Source of the DNA: Thermomicrobiales bacterium
GTDB lineage: Bacteria > Chloroflexota > Chloroflexia > Thermomicrobiales > CFX8
Assembly: GCA_023954495.1 (NCBI GenBank)
Contig: JAMLIA010000013.1
Location: forward strand, 1 to 57,787
Direction: 5' to 3'
Length of the DNA: 57,787 nucleotides
In this document: one piece after another, positions 1 to 7,027 of the stretch
Layout of the letters: every line of letters starts with the position of its first letter
Position numbering within the stretch: position 1 is the first letter of the stretch
Notes under the pieces: model-generated
What the model was told of the DNA's origin: nothing
Seen by the model: only the letters and a program-made list of their open reading frames with translations
Database searches by the model: none
Position numbers and translations under genes: made by a program

Positions 1-44
1 CAAAGCGGCGGGGGGATGCGCCGCTATTGAATATGTCGACCTTC

Positions 45-425
45 TTACAAGAACGAGAACACAGCGGCGAGCAGCACAATCACCACGATGGCAATGATGA
101 GGATGACGACGACGCCGAGGGCAGTCTCCCCCGGCGTCGGTCCCTGTCGATTAACCTGGACTTGTCCGCCGGGGGTTACAACGATATCGACAATCTCATC
201 CCGGCTGGTCGCGTAGTAGATCAGATAGATGAACAGGCCGCCTCCGAAGAAGAGGAGCCAGAGCACAGCGGCCATGACGTTGAACCGCTTCGGCTTCACG
301 ACTCGCGCCGCAGCCGGGGAGAGTTGGGCAACGAAATACCCGTGACGCAGATACGAATCAACCGCGCTGCGCAGGTCTGGATCGATTCTCATGCCGTCGC
401 CGGTGAAACCTGCTTCCGCCACCAT
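45..425 (-). CDS. Small two-helix membrane protein, unknown function
   Basis: The product is 126 residues and is not assigned to a family. After a soluble N-terminal part of about 45 residues there are two hydrophobic stretches, roughly residues 49-70 (rich in W, L, F) and 101-125 (a nearly pure V/I/L/A run ending the protein), joined by a short polar segment with DEIVDIVVTPGG and NRQGPTPGE. This predicts a membrane hairpin with the N-terminal part on one face. The ATG at 425 has GAGG about 11 nt upstream; an ATG 11 codons further in is an alternative. It lies downstream of the DUF488/dual-OB genes on the same strand but 165 bp away, so co-transcription is uncertain. Confidence 0.6.
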   Translation of the reverse strand: MVAEAGFTGDGMRIDPDLRSAVDSYLRHGYFVAQLSPAAARVVKPKRFNVMAAVLWLLFFGGGLFIYLIYYATSRDEIVDIVVTPGGQVQVNRQGPTPGETALGVVVILIIAIVVIVLLAAVFSFL

Positions 426-590
426 ATGACCAACCTCATTACGTCAGGCGGGCAATGCACGCCCAACCTGACCCTATCGCTCTATGGTATTGTTTCGCGT
501 TTCAAATGTCCTGTTTGCGCAATACTTGATGGGTCAACTCCAACAATAAGGTAGATCGCGAGGAGCATCAGATTGTTGCTTTGACTGGTT

Positions 591-1385
591 TCAACTCAGC
601 CGAACGTCACGGTCCCTTAGAGACGCTGATGCATCGCGAGCTAACGATTCGAGACCCCACAGTGGATCATCCTCCAAATGAATATTGTTCACCTGCAGCC
701 AGTGCATTGGTTGCTCGTTCGAGCGGCGCTTGAATGCGCGTGTCAGACCGACTGCAAGGACAACGGGTACACCTGACCGAATGCGATGGATGACAGAGTC
801 AACGAGATCGCGATAGACAACCCATGCCAGGCCGTCTTCGCGCATACCGCAGAAGCGGAGATCTGTGACTGGCAAATCGAACTCGCGTCGATTTACCTGC
901 ACGCTCATCCGCAACGTGTCGTGCGAACCAAATTCATCGTCTCTCCGAACGAGTCGCAAATCCTGAATCTCTGTTGGGATCAGGTATCCAAGCGACGCAA
1001 CGCCCTTGTGCGCCGCCACCGCGCACGACCGCCCTTCTCCCATGGGATGCAGATCTGAGCCGAAGATCCGCTGCAGATACGTCTCAGCAGATTCCATCAG
1101 GCCAGACCAGAAGAGGTCAGATCGCATCGAACCAACAGCCCGGAGTCGGTGTTCAACGAAATGCCGATCTTCAACTTCGGGCAACTCCCCAATATGTCGG
1201 ACCTTACCCAAATCCACGATGCGGCCAATAGCAAATGGGCCGCCGACATTGGTGAGATGTTTCAGTTGCAGATTCTGGTTTGTCAGTGGTCGGATATGTC
1301 GATGGGTCGCCGTATCGGTGCCGGCCACGCAGATGAAGCCTGGCCTCATCTTCGTCAAGTGGCTAACAACGATTTGCGTACCCAC
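591..1385 (-). CDS. Probable dual-OB-domain protein linked to DUF488 genes
   Basis: The protein has 264 residues, no signal peptide and no membrane segment. The N-terminus (IVVSHLTKMRPGFICVAG, then HIRPL) and the repeated beta-rich pattern resemble the bacterial dual-OB family that is often found beside DUF488 genes; I recall this from family context and cannot confirm it here. No catalytic motif stands out. It begins only 3 nt after the stop of the second DUF488 gene, so it is very probably the last gene of a DUF488-DUF488-OB transcription unit. OB folds bind nucleic acids or small ligands, so a nucleic-acid-related role with the DUF488 proteins is an inference. A different beta-barrel family is the main alternative. 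Confidence 0.55.
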   Translation of the reverse strand: MGTQIVVSHLTKMRPGFICVAGTDTATHRHIRPLTNQNLQLKHLTNVGGPFAIGRIVDLGKVRHIGELPEVEDRHFVEHRLRAVGSMRSDLFWSGLMESAETYLQRIFGSDLHPMGEGRSCAVAAHKGVASLGYLIPTEIQDLRLVRRDDEFGSHDTLRMSVQVNRREFDLPVTDLRFCGMREDGLAWVVYRDLVDSVIHRIRSGVPVVLAVGLTRAFKRRSNEQPMHWLQVNNIHLEDDPLWGLESLARDASASLRDRDVRLS

Positions 1386-1388
1386 GGT

Positions 1389-1826
1389 TCACAGATGCGT
1401 CACTGAGGTGCCAGGCCAGGCACGCACCAAATGCTCCGCTACAAGGCGACGGTGGCACTGGTCAGCTGTCGCCTCGCTACAAAGCAGCACTGATCGCTGT
1501 TCAAACTGCGTGCGATCGAGCAGGTCCGCAATCTTGCGGTCGACCATGATCTGGTCAAATATACGTTCGTAGTCTGGCCAGCTATAGCGCCGGTCTCGAT
1601 ACCCCTTCAGGAGTTCCTTCGTCGGTGTGAGCAATGGCTCGTGTACGTAGCTCGCCGCACACAATTCGCGCAGGAAGTACACCAGGTCAGCCTGCTTTGC
1701 GAAACCGGAAAGCTGGCCGCCAGGATTCAATCTGATGTCAACGAGCCGTTCAATCTCATGAGACTTCAGGAGTCCGAAGAATTGCTCGGCCGTCTTCTGG
1801 GTAAAACCGATAGTGTAGATCTCCAC
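1389..1826 (-). CDS. DUF488 family protein (second of a tandem pair)
   Basis: This 145-residue protein carries the DUF488 pattern: an opening strand with YTIGFTQK, then LVDIR (residues 28-32), and a late VLLCSEATADQCHRRLVAEHL segment whose Cys and CHRR are the most conserved part of the family. DUF488 proteins have no established biochemical activity. The start is a GTG at 1826, which lies inside the upstream DUF488 gene, so the two reading frames overlap by 61 nt and translation is probably coupled; only a weak AGAAG precedes the start. It is about 60 residues shorter than its upstream paralogue because it lacks the C-terminal extension. It is followed after 3 nt by the probable dual-OB gene. 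Confidence 0.85.
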   Translation of the reverse strand: MEIYTIGFTQKTAEQFFGLLKSHEIERLVDIRLNPGGQLSGFAKQADLVYFLRELCAASYVHEPLLTPTKELLKGYRDRRYSWPDYERIFDQIMVDRKIADLLDRTQFEQRSVLLCSEATADQCHRRLVAEHLVRAWPGTSVTHL

Positions 1827-2380
1827 GTCGCACGCTTCTGTTGCGCCAAATCCTCAAACAACCCTGCTTGCTGCGGTCGGTCAAACATAGTTTGCGGGAG
1901 TGAATCCTCGTCGTCAATATGTCCGTCGCCACGAATGTGTCGTACCTCTATACCATCCCGCCGTAAGACTGTTCCGACGAGTAAACGACGATGGCAGTCC
2001 AACGGGTCTTCTTCACTACACATTAGCGCAATCGTGATTCCGCGAGAAAGGCCGGTCTTCAGCCGACCTATGCCGGTACGGAAGTCCGTCGTCTCGGACA
2101 TCCGCTCATAGTCGGCATGACCCTCCGAGTCATAGAGCGCGGTATCGGCGGGTCGCCCCCCCAACTCATGCCCCATATACACGTACTGCATACCCGCGCC
2201 GTTGATCGTCTGTTCCAGGTTCGGCCTGTTGAACTGCGAAGCGTAGCGTGAATACGGGGCTGAGCGGACATCAACAAGCACCTCAATGTGATGCGCCAGC
2301 AACAGATTGAGGAAATGTTCGACTGTCTGGTTTGAGTGGCCTATGGTGTACACCACTCTTGTCGGTCCGTCAGCAGGCAT
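1766..2380 (-). CDS. DUF488 family protein (first of a tandem pair)
   Basis: The 204-residue product opens with VVYTIGHSNQTVEHFLNLL, the DUF488 hallmark, followed by VLVDVRSAPYSRY, HELGGRP and the conserved IALMCSEEDPLDCHRRLL segment near residues 115-132. The Cys-Ser-E and Cys-His-Arg-Arg residues are intact. The function of the family is not known. The last 20 or so residues (RATWRSTLSVLPRRRPSNSSDS) are basic and low in structure, and they are encoded over the start of the next DUF488 gene in another frame, so this tail may be a read-through extension. The ATG has GAGG upstream and lies 18 nt after the CoA-transferase gene on the same strand, which makes a shared transcript likely. Confidence 0.88.
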   Translation of the reverse strand: MPADGPTRVVYTIGHSNQTVEHFLNLLLAHHIEVLVDVRSAPYSRYASQFNRPNLEQTINGAGMQYVYMGHELGGRPADTALYDSEGHADYERMSETTDFRTGIGRLKTGLSRGITIALMCSEEDPLDCHRRLLVGTVLRRDGIEVRHIRGDGHIDDEDSLPQTMFDRPQQAGLFEDLAQQKRATWRSTLSVLPRRRPSNSSDS

Positions 2381-2398
2381 TACAGATCCTCAGCAAGC

Positions 2399-3589
2399 TC
2401 ACGTTGCCGCACGCATCTCCTCCTCGCTAAACCCAAGCTCACTCAACACCTCAGCCGTGTGTTGGCCGTGCAGCGGGGGCGGGGTGCGCAAGGTGGCGTC
2501 GGACTCAGAAAGACGATACGGGAAGCCGGTGACGGAGATTTCGCCGAGCGTCGGGTGTTCGATTCTGCGCTCCAGCCCGACTTCCTGGACGTGCGGGTCG
2601 GCGAACGTCTCATCGACGGAGTAGATTGGTCCGCAGGGCACACCGGCGGCGTCGAGCGTGGCGACCACATCGGCGGTCGAGACGCTGGCGAAGCGGGCGG
2701 TGATGACCTCGCGGAGCGCCGGCAGGTTCGTGATGCGGCCGGAGTTGTCCTGGAAGCGCGGGTCGGCGGCAGCTTCGGCCATACCCATCGCGTCGGTGAA
2801 GCGCTTCCAGAGTCCATCGTTGCCAACGGCGATGTTGACGAACCCATCACTGGTGGGGAACGTCTCGTACGGCGCGACGATCGGGTGCGCATTCCAGGTG
2901 CTGGGCGGTGTCCCGCCGGTCGCGAAGTAGATCGCCGCCTGATACGACAGCAGCGCGATCTGGCCGCCGAGCATCGAGGTGTCGATGACCTGGCCCTTGC
3001 CAGTCCGCTCGCGGCGGTATAGCGCCGACGCGATGGCATACGACGCGAACATCCCACTGGCGATGTCGGCGATCGGCACGCCGAACTTGGTCGGCTGCCC
3101 CGGAGGGCCGGTGACGCTCATCATCCCGCTCATGCCCTGGACGATCAGGTCGTAGGCGGTGCGCCCGCTGGCCGGGCCGGTCTGACCGAAGCCGGAGATC
3201 GAGCAGAAGATCATCTCCGGGCGGCGTTCGAGCACCTTCTCAGCGCTGAAGCCGAGACGGCCGATCGTGCCCGGCGAGAAATTCTCGACCAGCACATCGC
3301 CCTGATCGATCAATCGCCAGAGCGCCTCGCGGCCGAGGTCGCTCTTCAGATCGAGGACGATCGAGCGCTTGTTGCGGTTGACCGACAGGTAATAGGCAGA
3401 CTCTCGCGCGCCGTCCGGACCATCGACCCAGGGCGGGCCCCAGGCGCGGGTGTCGTCGCCCTTGCCGGGCGCTTCGATCTTGATGACGTCCGCGCCCATA
3501 TCGGCTAGCATCATCGAGCAGTACGGTCCGGACATGACGCGCGTCAGATCAACGACACGGATGCCGGTCAACGGCCCCTGGTTCTCCAC
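2399..3589 (-). CDS. Family III CoA-transferase (CaiB/BaiF type)
   Basis: The enzyme would move coenzyme A between acids, as formyl-CoA:oxalate CoA-transferase and CaiB do; the substrates cannot be read from the sequence. It shows the family features in order: LTGIRVVDLTRVMSGPYCSMMLADMGADVIKIE at the N-terminus, ENFSPGTIGRLG, and the catalytic Asp in AYDLIVQGMSG at about residue 147. The length of 396 residues is normal. I place the start at the GTG at 3589 because GGGAGGGA sits just upstream; reading five codons further upstream would run through this site. It lies 29 nt after the beta-lactamase-like gene and 18 nt before the DUF488 genes. Confidence 0.9.
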   Translation of the reverse strand: MENQGPLTGIRVVDLTRVMSGPYCSMMLADMGADVIKIEAPGKGDDTRAWGPPWVDGPDGARESAYYLSVNRNKRSIVLDLKSDLGREALWRLIDQGDVLVENFSPGTIGRLGFSAEKVLERRPEMIFCSISGFGQTGPASGRTAYDLIVQGMSGMMSVTGPPGQPTKFGVPIADIASGMFASYAIASALYRRERTGKGQVIDTSMLGGQIALLSYQAAIYFATGGTPPSTWNAHPIVAPYETFPTSDGFVNIAVGNDGLWKRFTDAMGMAEAAADPRFQDNSGRITNLPALREVITARFASVSTADVVATLDAAGVPCGPIYSVDETFADPHVQEVGLERRIEHPTLGEISVTGFPYRLSESDATLRTPPPLHGQHTAEVLSELGFSEEEMRAAT

Positions 3590-3618
3590 GTTCCCTCCCA
3601 CCAACTGCGGTTACGCGC

Positions 3619-4509
3619 TTAGGACAATGTCTCCCAGACGATCTTCGACAGGTCGGCCATCGTCTGAATTCCGGCGCTCTCGTCGCCGAGGCGCTTGGAG
3701 AAGATTGCCACGGTGTACGGGCCGGATGGCGCGTAGACGATGCCGGCGTCGTTGCGTACGCCCTTGAGCGAGCCGGTCTTGTGCGCGACGATGGTCTTCT
3801 CCGGCACACCAGCAGGGATGCGATCGTTGAACTTCTGGCGCTTCATGATGTCCAGCATATCGTCCCGCGAAGCAGCGCTCAGGCCGACACCCTGCTCAAT
3901 CGCCTCGCACAGTCGAGCCAGCTCGCGCGGCGTCGTCAGGTCGTTGCCACTGCCGTCCACGTCCGACCAGGCCGGGCTGTCATAGTTGAATTCATCGTTG
4001 CGCATGCGCTCGATCGACATCTCATAGGTGTGCTCGGGGTTGTTCACGTCCAGTCCAACGTAGTCGAAGAGCAGCTGCTTGGTCGGCATTGGGACGCGGG
4101 TGCGATGTAGCCCCAGCTCGTCCATCGCGGTGTGGATGCGGTCCGCGCCGACGATCGAATAGAGCATGTCGGTCGCCTGGTTGTCCGACAGGACGATCAT
4201 CAGGACTGCGAGGTCGCGAATCGTCGGCTCAAGGCCGGGGCCCAGATCCTGCAGCACGCCCGAGCCGGGCACGAGGTGCTCGCGCTCAACGCGAATGCGC
4301 GTCGTCAGGTCGACTTCGCCGCGATCGACCATCTGGTACAGCGCGTAGAGTTCTGGCACCTTGAAGACGCTGGCGGTCGGGAATGACTCGTCCATGTTCA
4401 GCCCGATAGCCTGCTCCGGCTTACCCACTGGCCAGGCAGCCAGGCCAAATCGACCCTCGACATCGGCGACCCGCTCTTGAAACCTATCCACGATCTGCTG
4501 TGCGTCCAC
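3619..4509 (-). CDS. Class A beta-lactamase-like serine hydrolase, no signal peptide
   Basis: The protein has 296 residues with the three motifs of penicillin-recognising serine enzymes: S47-V-F-K50, S108-D-N110 and K244-T-G246. The order and spacing fit the beta-lactamase class A fold (the beta-lactamase2 family). Two things are odd. There is no signal peptide: the GTG start at 4509, with GAGGAG upstream, leads directly into a soluble sequence. I also cannot find the omega-loop ExxLN motif that supplies the deacylating glutamate in true class A enzymes. It is therefore more likely a cytoplasmic esterase or amidase-like relative than a resistance enzyme. It begins the minus-strand gene string that continues with the CoA-transferase. 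Confidence 0.85.
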   Translation of the reverse strand: MDAQQIVDRFQERVADVEGRFGLAAWPVGKPEQAIGLNMDESFPTASVFKVPELYALYQMVDRGEVDLTTRIRVEREHLVPGSGVLQDLGPGLEPTIRDLAVLMIVLSDNQATDMLYSIVGADRIHTAMDELGLHRTRVPMPTKQLLFDYVGLDVNNPEHTYEMSIERMRNDEFNYDSPAWSDVDGSGNDLTTPRELARLCEAIEQGVGLSAASRDDMLDIMKRQKFNDRIPAGVPEKTIVAHKTGSLKGVRNDAGIVYAPSGPYTVAIFSKRLGDESAGIQTMADLSKIVWETLS

Positions 4510-4919
4510 AGATTCTCCTCATTCACTGCAAATGGCCACGCATTGACCCGCCAGTAGAATACCGGCTCTTGGAGACGACGCAATGAGGAACAGTGTGGTC
4601 GAGCAGGTTGCGGCTAAGATCATAGGATCGTCGCAGTCGTAGTGCTACAACGTGTGCTGGCGGAGGAAGAATTAGCAGTGGGCGCAGGAGTACAGGTTGT
4701 CGGATAGCACGTTGCCCACATAAAATCCGCAGGTTGAATTGCCCCGCTGGGGAATCCTGGAGCCTTCAGCCCGTGCGCCGACTTGCATCGCGGCAGCCGT
4801 ACTGGCAGCCCGAGCCATTCACCAAAATGAGCGACACCCCGCTGTCCTGACAACTGCGCAGTGGACAGCGGGAGAGGGCGCACTGATCCCTCTCCCAACG
4901 ACGTTTGGGAGATCCCACC
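4510..4919. other. Divergent intergenic region, no convincing gene
   Basis: About 410 bp separate the beta-lactamase-like gene (minus) from the MFS gene (plus). Short open frames exist here on both strands but have no ribosome binding site, no family resemblance and poor codon bias. The region must hold promoters for both flanking genes, but I see no clear -35/-10 pair. The last 30 bp contain the hairpin described separately. Confidence 0.5.
4891..4912 (+). promoter_or_regulatory. Hairpin covering the MFS ribosome binding site
   Basis: TCTCCCAA at 4891-4898 and TTGGGAGA at 4905-4912 are perfect inverted repeats with a 6-nt loop. The 3' arm contains GGGAGA, the best Shine-Dalgarno sequence for the ATG at 4920. 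If the stem forms in the mRNA it would hide the ribosome binding site. The same arm sequence occurs in the 28-bp palindrome at 33258-33285, so it may instead be a member of a small palindromic repeat family that landed here. Confidence 0.5.
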
Positions 4920-6227
4920 ATGTTTCCAATACGGCGGCGGGCGCGCCGCTCCGGCCGTTCATCGCTCGGACAGAACAGCCACTTCCTGCACTTGTGGGCG
5001 GCTGAGACCGTCTCGCAATTCGGCGCGCAGATCACAACCGTCGCGCTGCCGCTGGCCGCGGCAGTCACGCTCGATGCGACAGCCAGCCAGATGGGTCTGC
5101 TCGGCGCAGCCGGTACCGCCCCGGCGCTCGTCTTCGGCCTGCTCGCCGGCGTCGCAATCGACCGCACTCGCCGCCGCCCGATCCTGGTCTGGACCGACAT
5201 CGCTCGCGCGATCGTCCTCGCCACAGTGCCGCTGGCCTGGGCATTCGGCGCGCTACGCATGGAACTGCTCTACCTCGTCGCCTTCATCAACGGCGCGCTG
5301 ACGCTGTTCTTCAACGTCGCCTACATCTCGTACATGCCGAGCATCGTACTGCGCGAGGACCTCGTCTCGGCGAATGCGCGACTGGAGGGCAGCGCGTCGA
5401 CGGCGCAGGTGGCAGGGCCGGGGCTCGGCGGCATCCTCGTCGGCGTGCTGACGGCTCCAGCTGCCTTGCTGATCAACACGGCGTCGTACCTCGTCTCGGC
5501 GTTGTTCATCAGCCGGATCACGGCGGTCGAACCTGAACCCGAAAAGACGGAGCGCCTGCATCTGCGCCGCGACATCAGCGAGGGCATCCGCATCGTTTGG
5601 GCCGACGCGCGGCTGCGGGCGATCCTGCTGTCGTCGGCGATGGTCAGCCTGTTCGGCTACATCTTCCTGGCGGTGTATGTCCTCTATATGCTGAACGACC
5701 TCGGCTTCAGCTCGACGCAGGTCGGGTTGGTACTGAGCCTCGGCGGCGTCGGCGCGGTCATCGGCGCAGTCATTGCCGGGCCAATGACTCGGCGGATCGG
5801 CGTCGGGCGCGCGATCATCGTTGGACGGTCGCTGTTCGGCATCTTCGGCATGCTCGTCCCGCTGGCCGTCAGCGTGTCGCGGCTGGAAGTACCGATGGTA
5901 CTGGCAGCCGAGTTCCTGCAATGGATGGCGTTGATCATTGCGCTGGTCAACGAAGTGAGCGTGCGCCAGACACTGGTGCCGGAGCGCCTGCTCGGCCGCG
6001 CGACGGCAACCTACCGGTTTCTGGGCGGCGGCATGATCCCGATCGGATCGATCATCGGCGGATTCCTCGGCGAGCTGATCGGGCTGCGTGAGACGCTGAT
6101 CGTCGGCTGTCTGGGCATGCTGCTGGCCAGCATCTGGGTGGTAGCGTCGCCGCTGCGCCAGCGCGACAACGGCGTCATGTCGCTCAGCGGCAGCGTTACC
6201 GCGAGGCTCGAAGAGGCAGCGAACTAA
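4920..6227 (+). CDS. MFS transporter, drug-efflux-like
   Basis: The product is 435 residues with about 12 hydrophobic segments. It resembles the MFS_3/MdtG-like group of 12-helix exporters: the N-terminus reads HFLHLWAAETVSQFGAQITTVALPLAAAV, followed by a cytoplasmic DRTRRRPILVWTD loop after helix 2 and GPMTRRIGVGRAI after helix 8. Substrates cannot be inferred. I choose the ATG at 4920, which has GGGAG 8 nt upstream, over an in-frame TTG 15 nt earlier that falls inside the upstream hairpin. The gene stands alone on the plus strand. The hairpin across its ribosome binding site is the only visible regulatory feature. Confidence 0.88.
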   Translation: MFPIRRRARRSGRSSLGQNSHFLHLWAAETVSQFGAQITTVALPLAAAVTLDATASQMGLLGAAGTAPALVFGLLAGVAIDRTRRRPILVWTDIARAIVLATVPLAWAFGALRMELLYLVAFINGALTLFFNVAYISYMPSIVLREDLVSANARLEGSASTAQVAGPGLGGILVGVLTAPAALLINTASYLVSALFISRITAVEPEPEKTERLHLRRDISEGIRIVWADARLRAILLSSAMVSLFGYIFLAVYVLYMLNDLGFSSTQVGLVLSLGGVGAVIGAVIAGPMTRRIGVGRAIIVGRSLFGIFGMLVPLAVSVSRLEVPMVLAAEFLQWMALIIALVNEVSVRQTLVPERLLGRATATYRFLGGGMIPIGSIIGGFLGELIGLRETLIVGCLGMLLASIWVVASPLRQRDNGVMSLSGSVTARLEEAAN

Positions 6228-6257
6228 GCGCCCGGCGAGGCATCTGTACCGATGCTC

Positions 6258-6263
6258 TATAAT
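6258..6263 (+). promoter_or_regulatory. Consensus -10 box (TATAAT)
   Basis: A perfect TATAAT at 6258-6263 lies about 125 bp upstream of the small unknown gene at 6389. No matching TTGACA is visible 16-18 bp upstream. The implied leader contains an 8-bp GCGGCCAC/GTGGCCGC inverted repeat near 6330, so a structured 5' leader is possible. I could not match it to a known riboswitch class. Confidence 0.35.
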
Positions 6264-6388
6264 GGGTGCATCGGCGGCATCCAACGGGAGAACCTGCGGA
6301 TCGCCGACACGCTGGGAAACTGGCGTGAGCGGCCACGGTGGCCGCGATGTCCCAACACGGGGGTATGCACAAGCGGACAGGTGCGCAG

Positions 6389-6859
6389 ATGAGTCGTGAA
6401 CAACGACGATCGCGCGAGGAGTCCGCGTCCGAGCTCGGGGACACTCGTGAGAGCGGGTGGTTTGACTCGCAGGAGAACGGCGAGTCTTTCCCATGTGGTT
6501 GTTCGATGCTATCGCGGATTCGCCTGCGACCGCGTAACACGCAAGCCTTTGCGACCATGCGCTGCTCACTGGGGTACGCGCTCCGAACTGACGACGACGT
6601 CGCGAAGTGCCTTGAAGTTGAAGGTCCCGGCGAATGCTGGAAGACGGAGCATAACTGGCGAGTCGCACCGGTCGAATCCCCACGGATGGCCGAGCAGACC
6701 CGTCGACAAATCGCCGCAATCACGCACAACGGCGAGTCCACAGAGCCGTTGGCACCATCATCAACAGACCCGGTTACCACACCACCAAAGATCACGGTAA
6801 CTGAGGTCGTCCAGGTGACGCAGATCCGCGTCATTGGTGACGCTGACGGAACGGACTGA
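6389..6859 (+). CDS. Small Cys-containing soluble protein, unknown
   Basis: This 156-residue product is not recognised. Codons in this frame have a G/C-rich third position, particularly after codon 57, and the gene ends just before a strong terminator, which supports it being real. The central part is the most protein-like: MRCSLGYALRTDDDVAKCL then GPGECWKTE, with several cysteines (including CGC near residue 35 and the pair in the MRCS...KCL...ECW stretch) that could bind a metal or form disulfides. The tail is a low-complexity linker (PLAPSSTDPVTTPP) ending in VTEVVQVTQIRVIGDADG. The ATG at 6389 has AGGTG upstream; ATGs at 6362 and 6557 are alternatives. No signal peptide is visible. Confidence 0.55.
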   Translation: MSREQRRSREESASELGDTRESGWFDSQENGESFPCGCSMLSRIRLRPRNTQAFATMRCSLGYALRTDDDVAKCLEVEGPGECWKTEHNWRVAPVESPRMAEQTRRQIAAITHNGESTEPLAPSSTDPVTTPPKITVTEVVQVTQIRVIGDADGTD

Positions 6860-6908
6860 TCTTCTCTTCACAACAACAACGGACGCGATTCGACGCGATC
6901 GAGACACG

Positions 6909-6944
6909 GAAGCCGACGACACAAATCGTCGGCTTCATCTTTTC
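6909..6944 (+). terminator. Rho-independent terminator
   Basis: An 11-bp perfect stem (GAAGCCGACGA at 6909-6919 pairing with 6926-6936) encloses a 6-nt loop and is followed by ATCTTTT. It ends transcription of the small unknown gene and insulates the leucyl aminopeptidase gene that follows. Confidence 0.85.
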
Positions 6945-7027
6945 CCGCCGACTCTGGCGTAGAATGCGGCAGCCTCCGACCCCGCTCGGAGCACTCCGAT
7001 CCGCCGCAGATGATCGAAAGGACCTGC

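Noticed and set aside
4620-4898. Minus-strand frame in the gap before the MFS gene
   Set aside because: Poor codon bias, no start signal, and low-complexity Ser/Thr-rich sequence.
6258-6388. Possible riboswitch upstream of the small unknown gene
   Set aside because: The leader has an inverted repeat, but I could not match any known riboswitch core; reported only as a promoter with a structured leader.
5253-6719. Long open frame antisense to the MFS gene (488 codons)
   Set aside because: It mirrors the MFS codons on the other strand, is full of Arg, Asp, His and Gln with no fold or family pattern, and has no ribosome binding site. In GC-rich DNA such antisense frames are expected.
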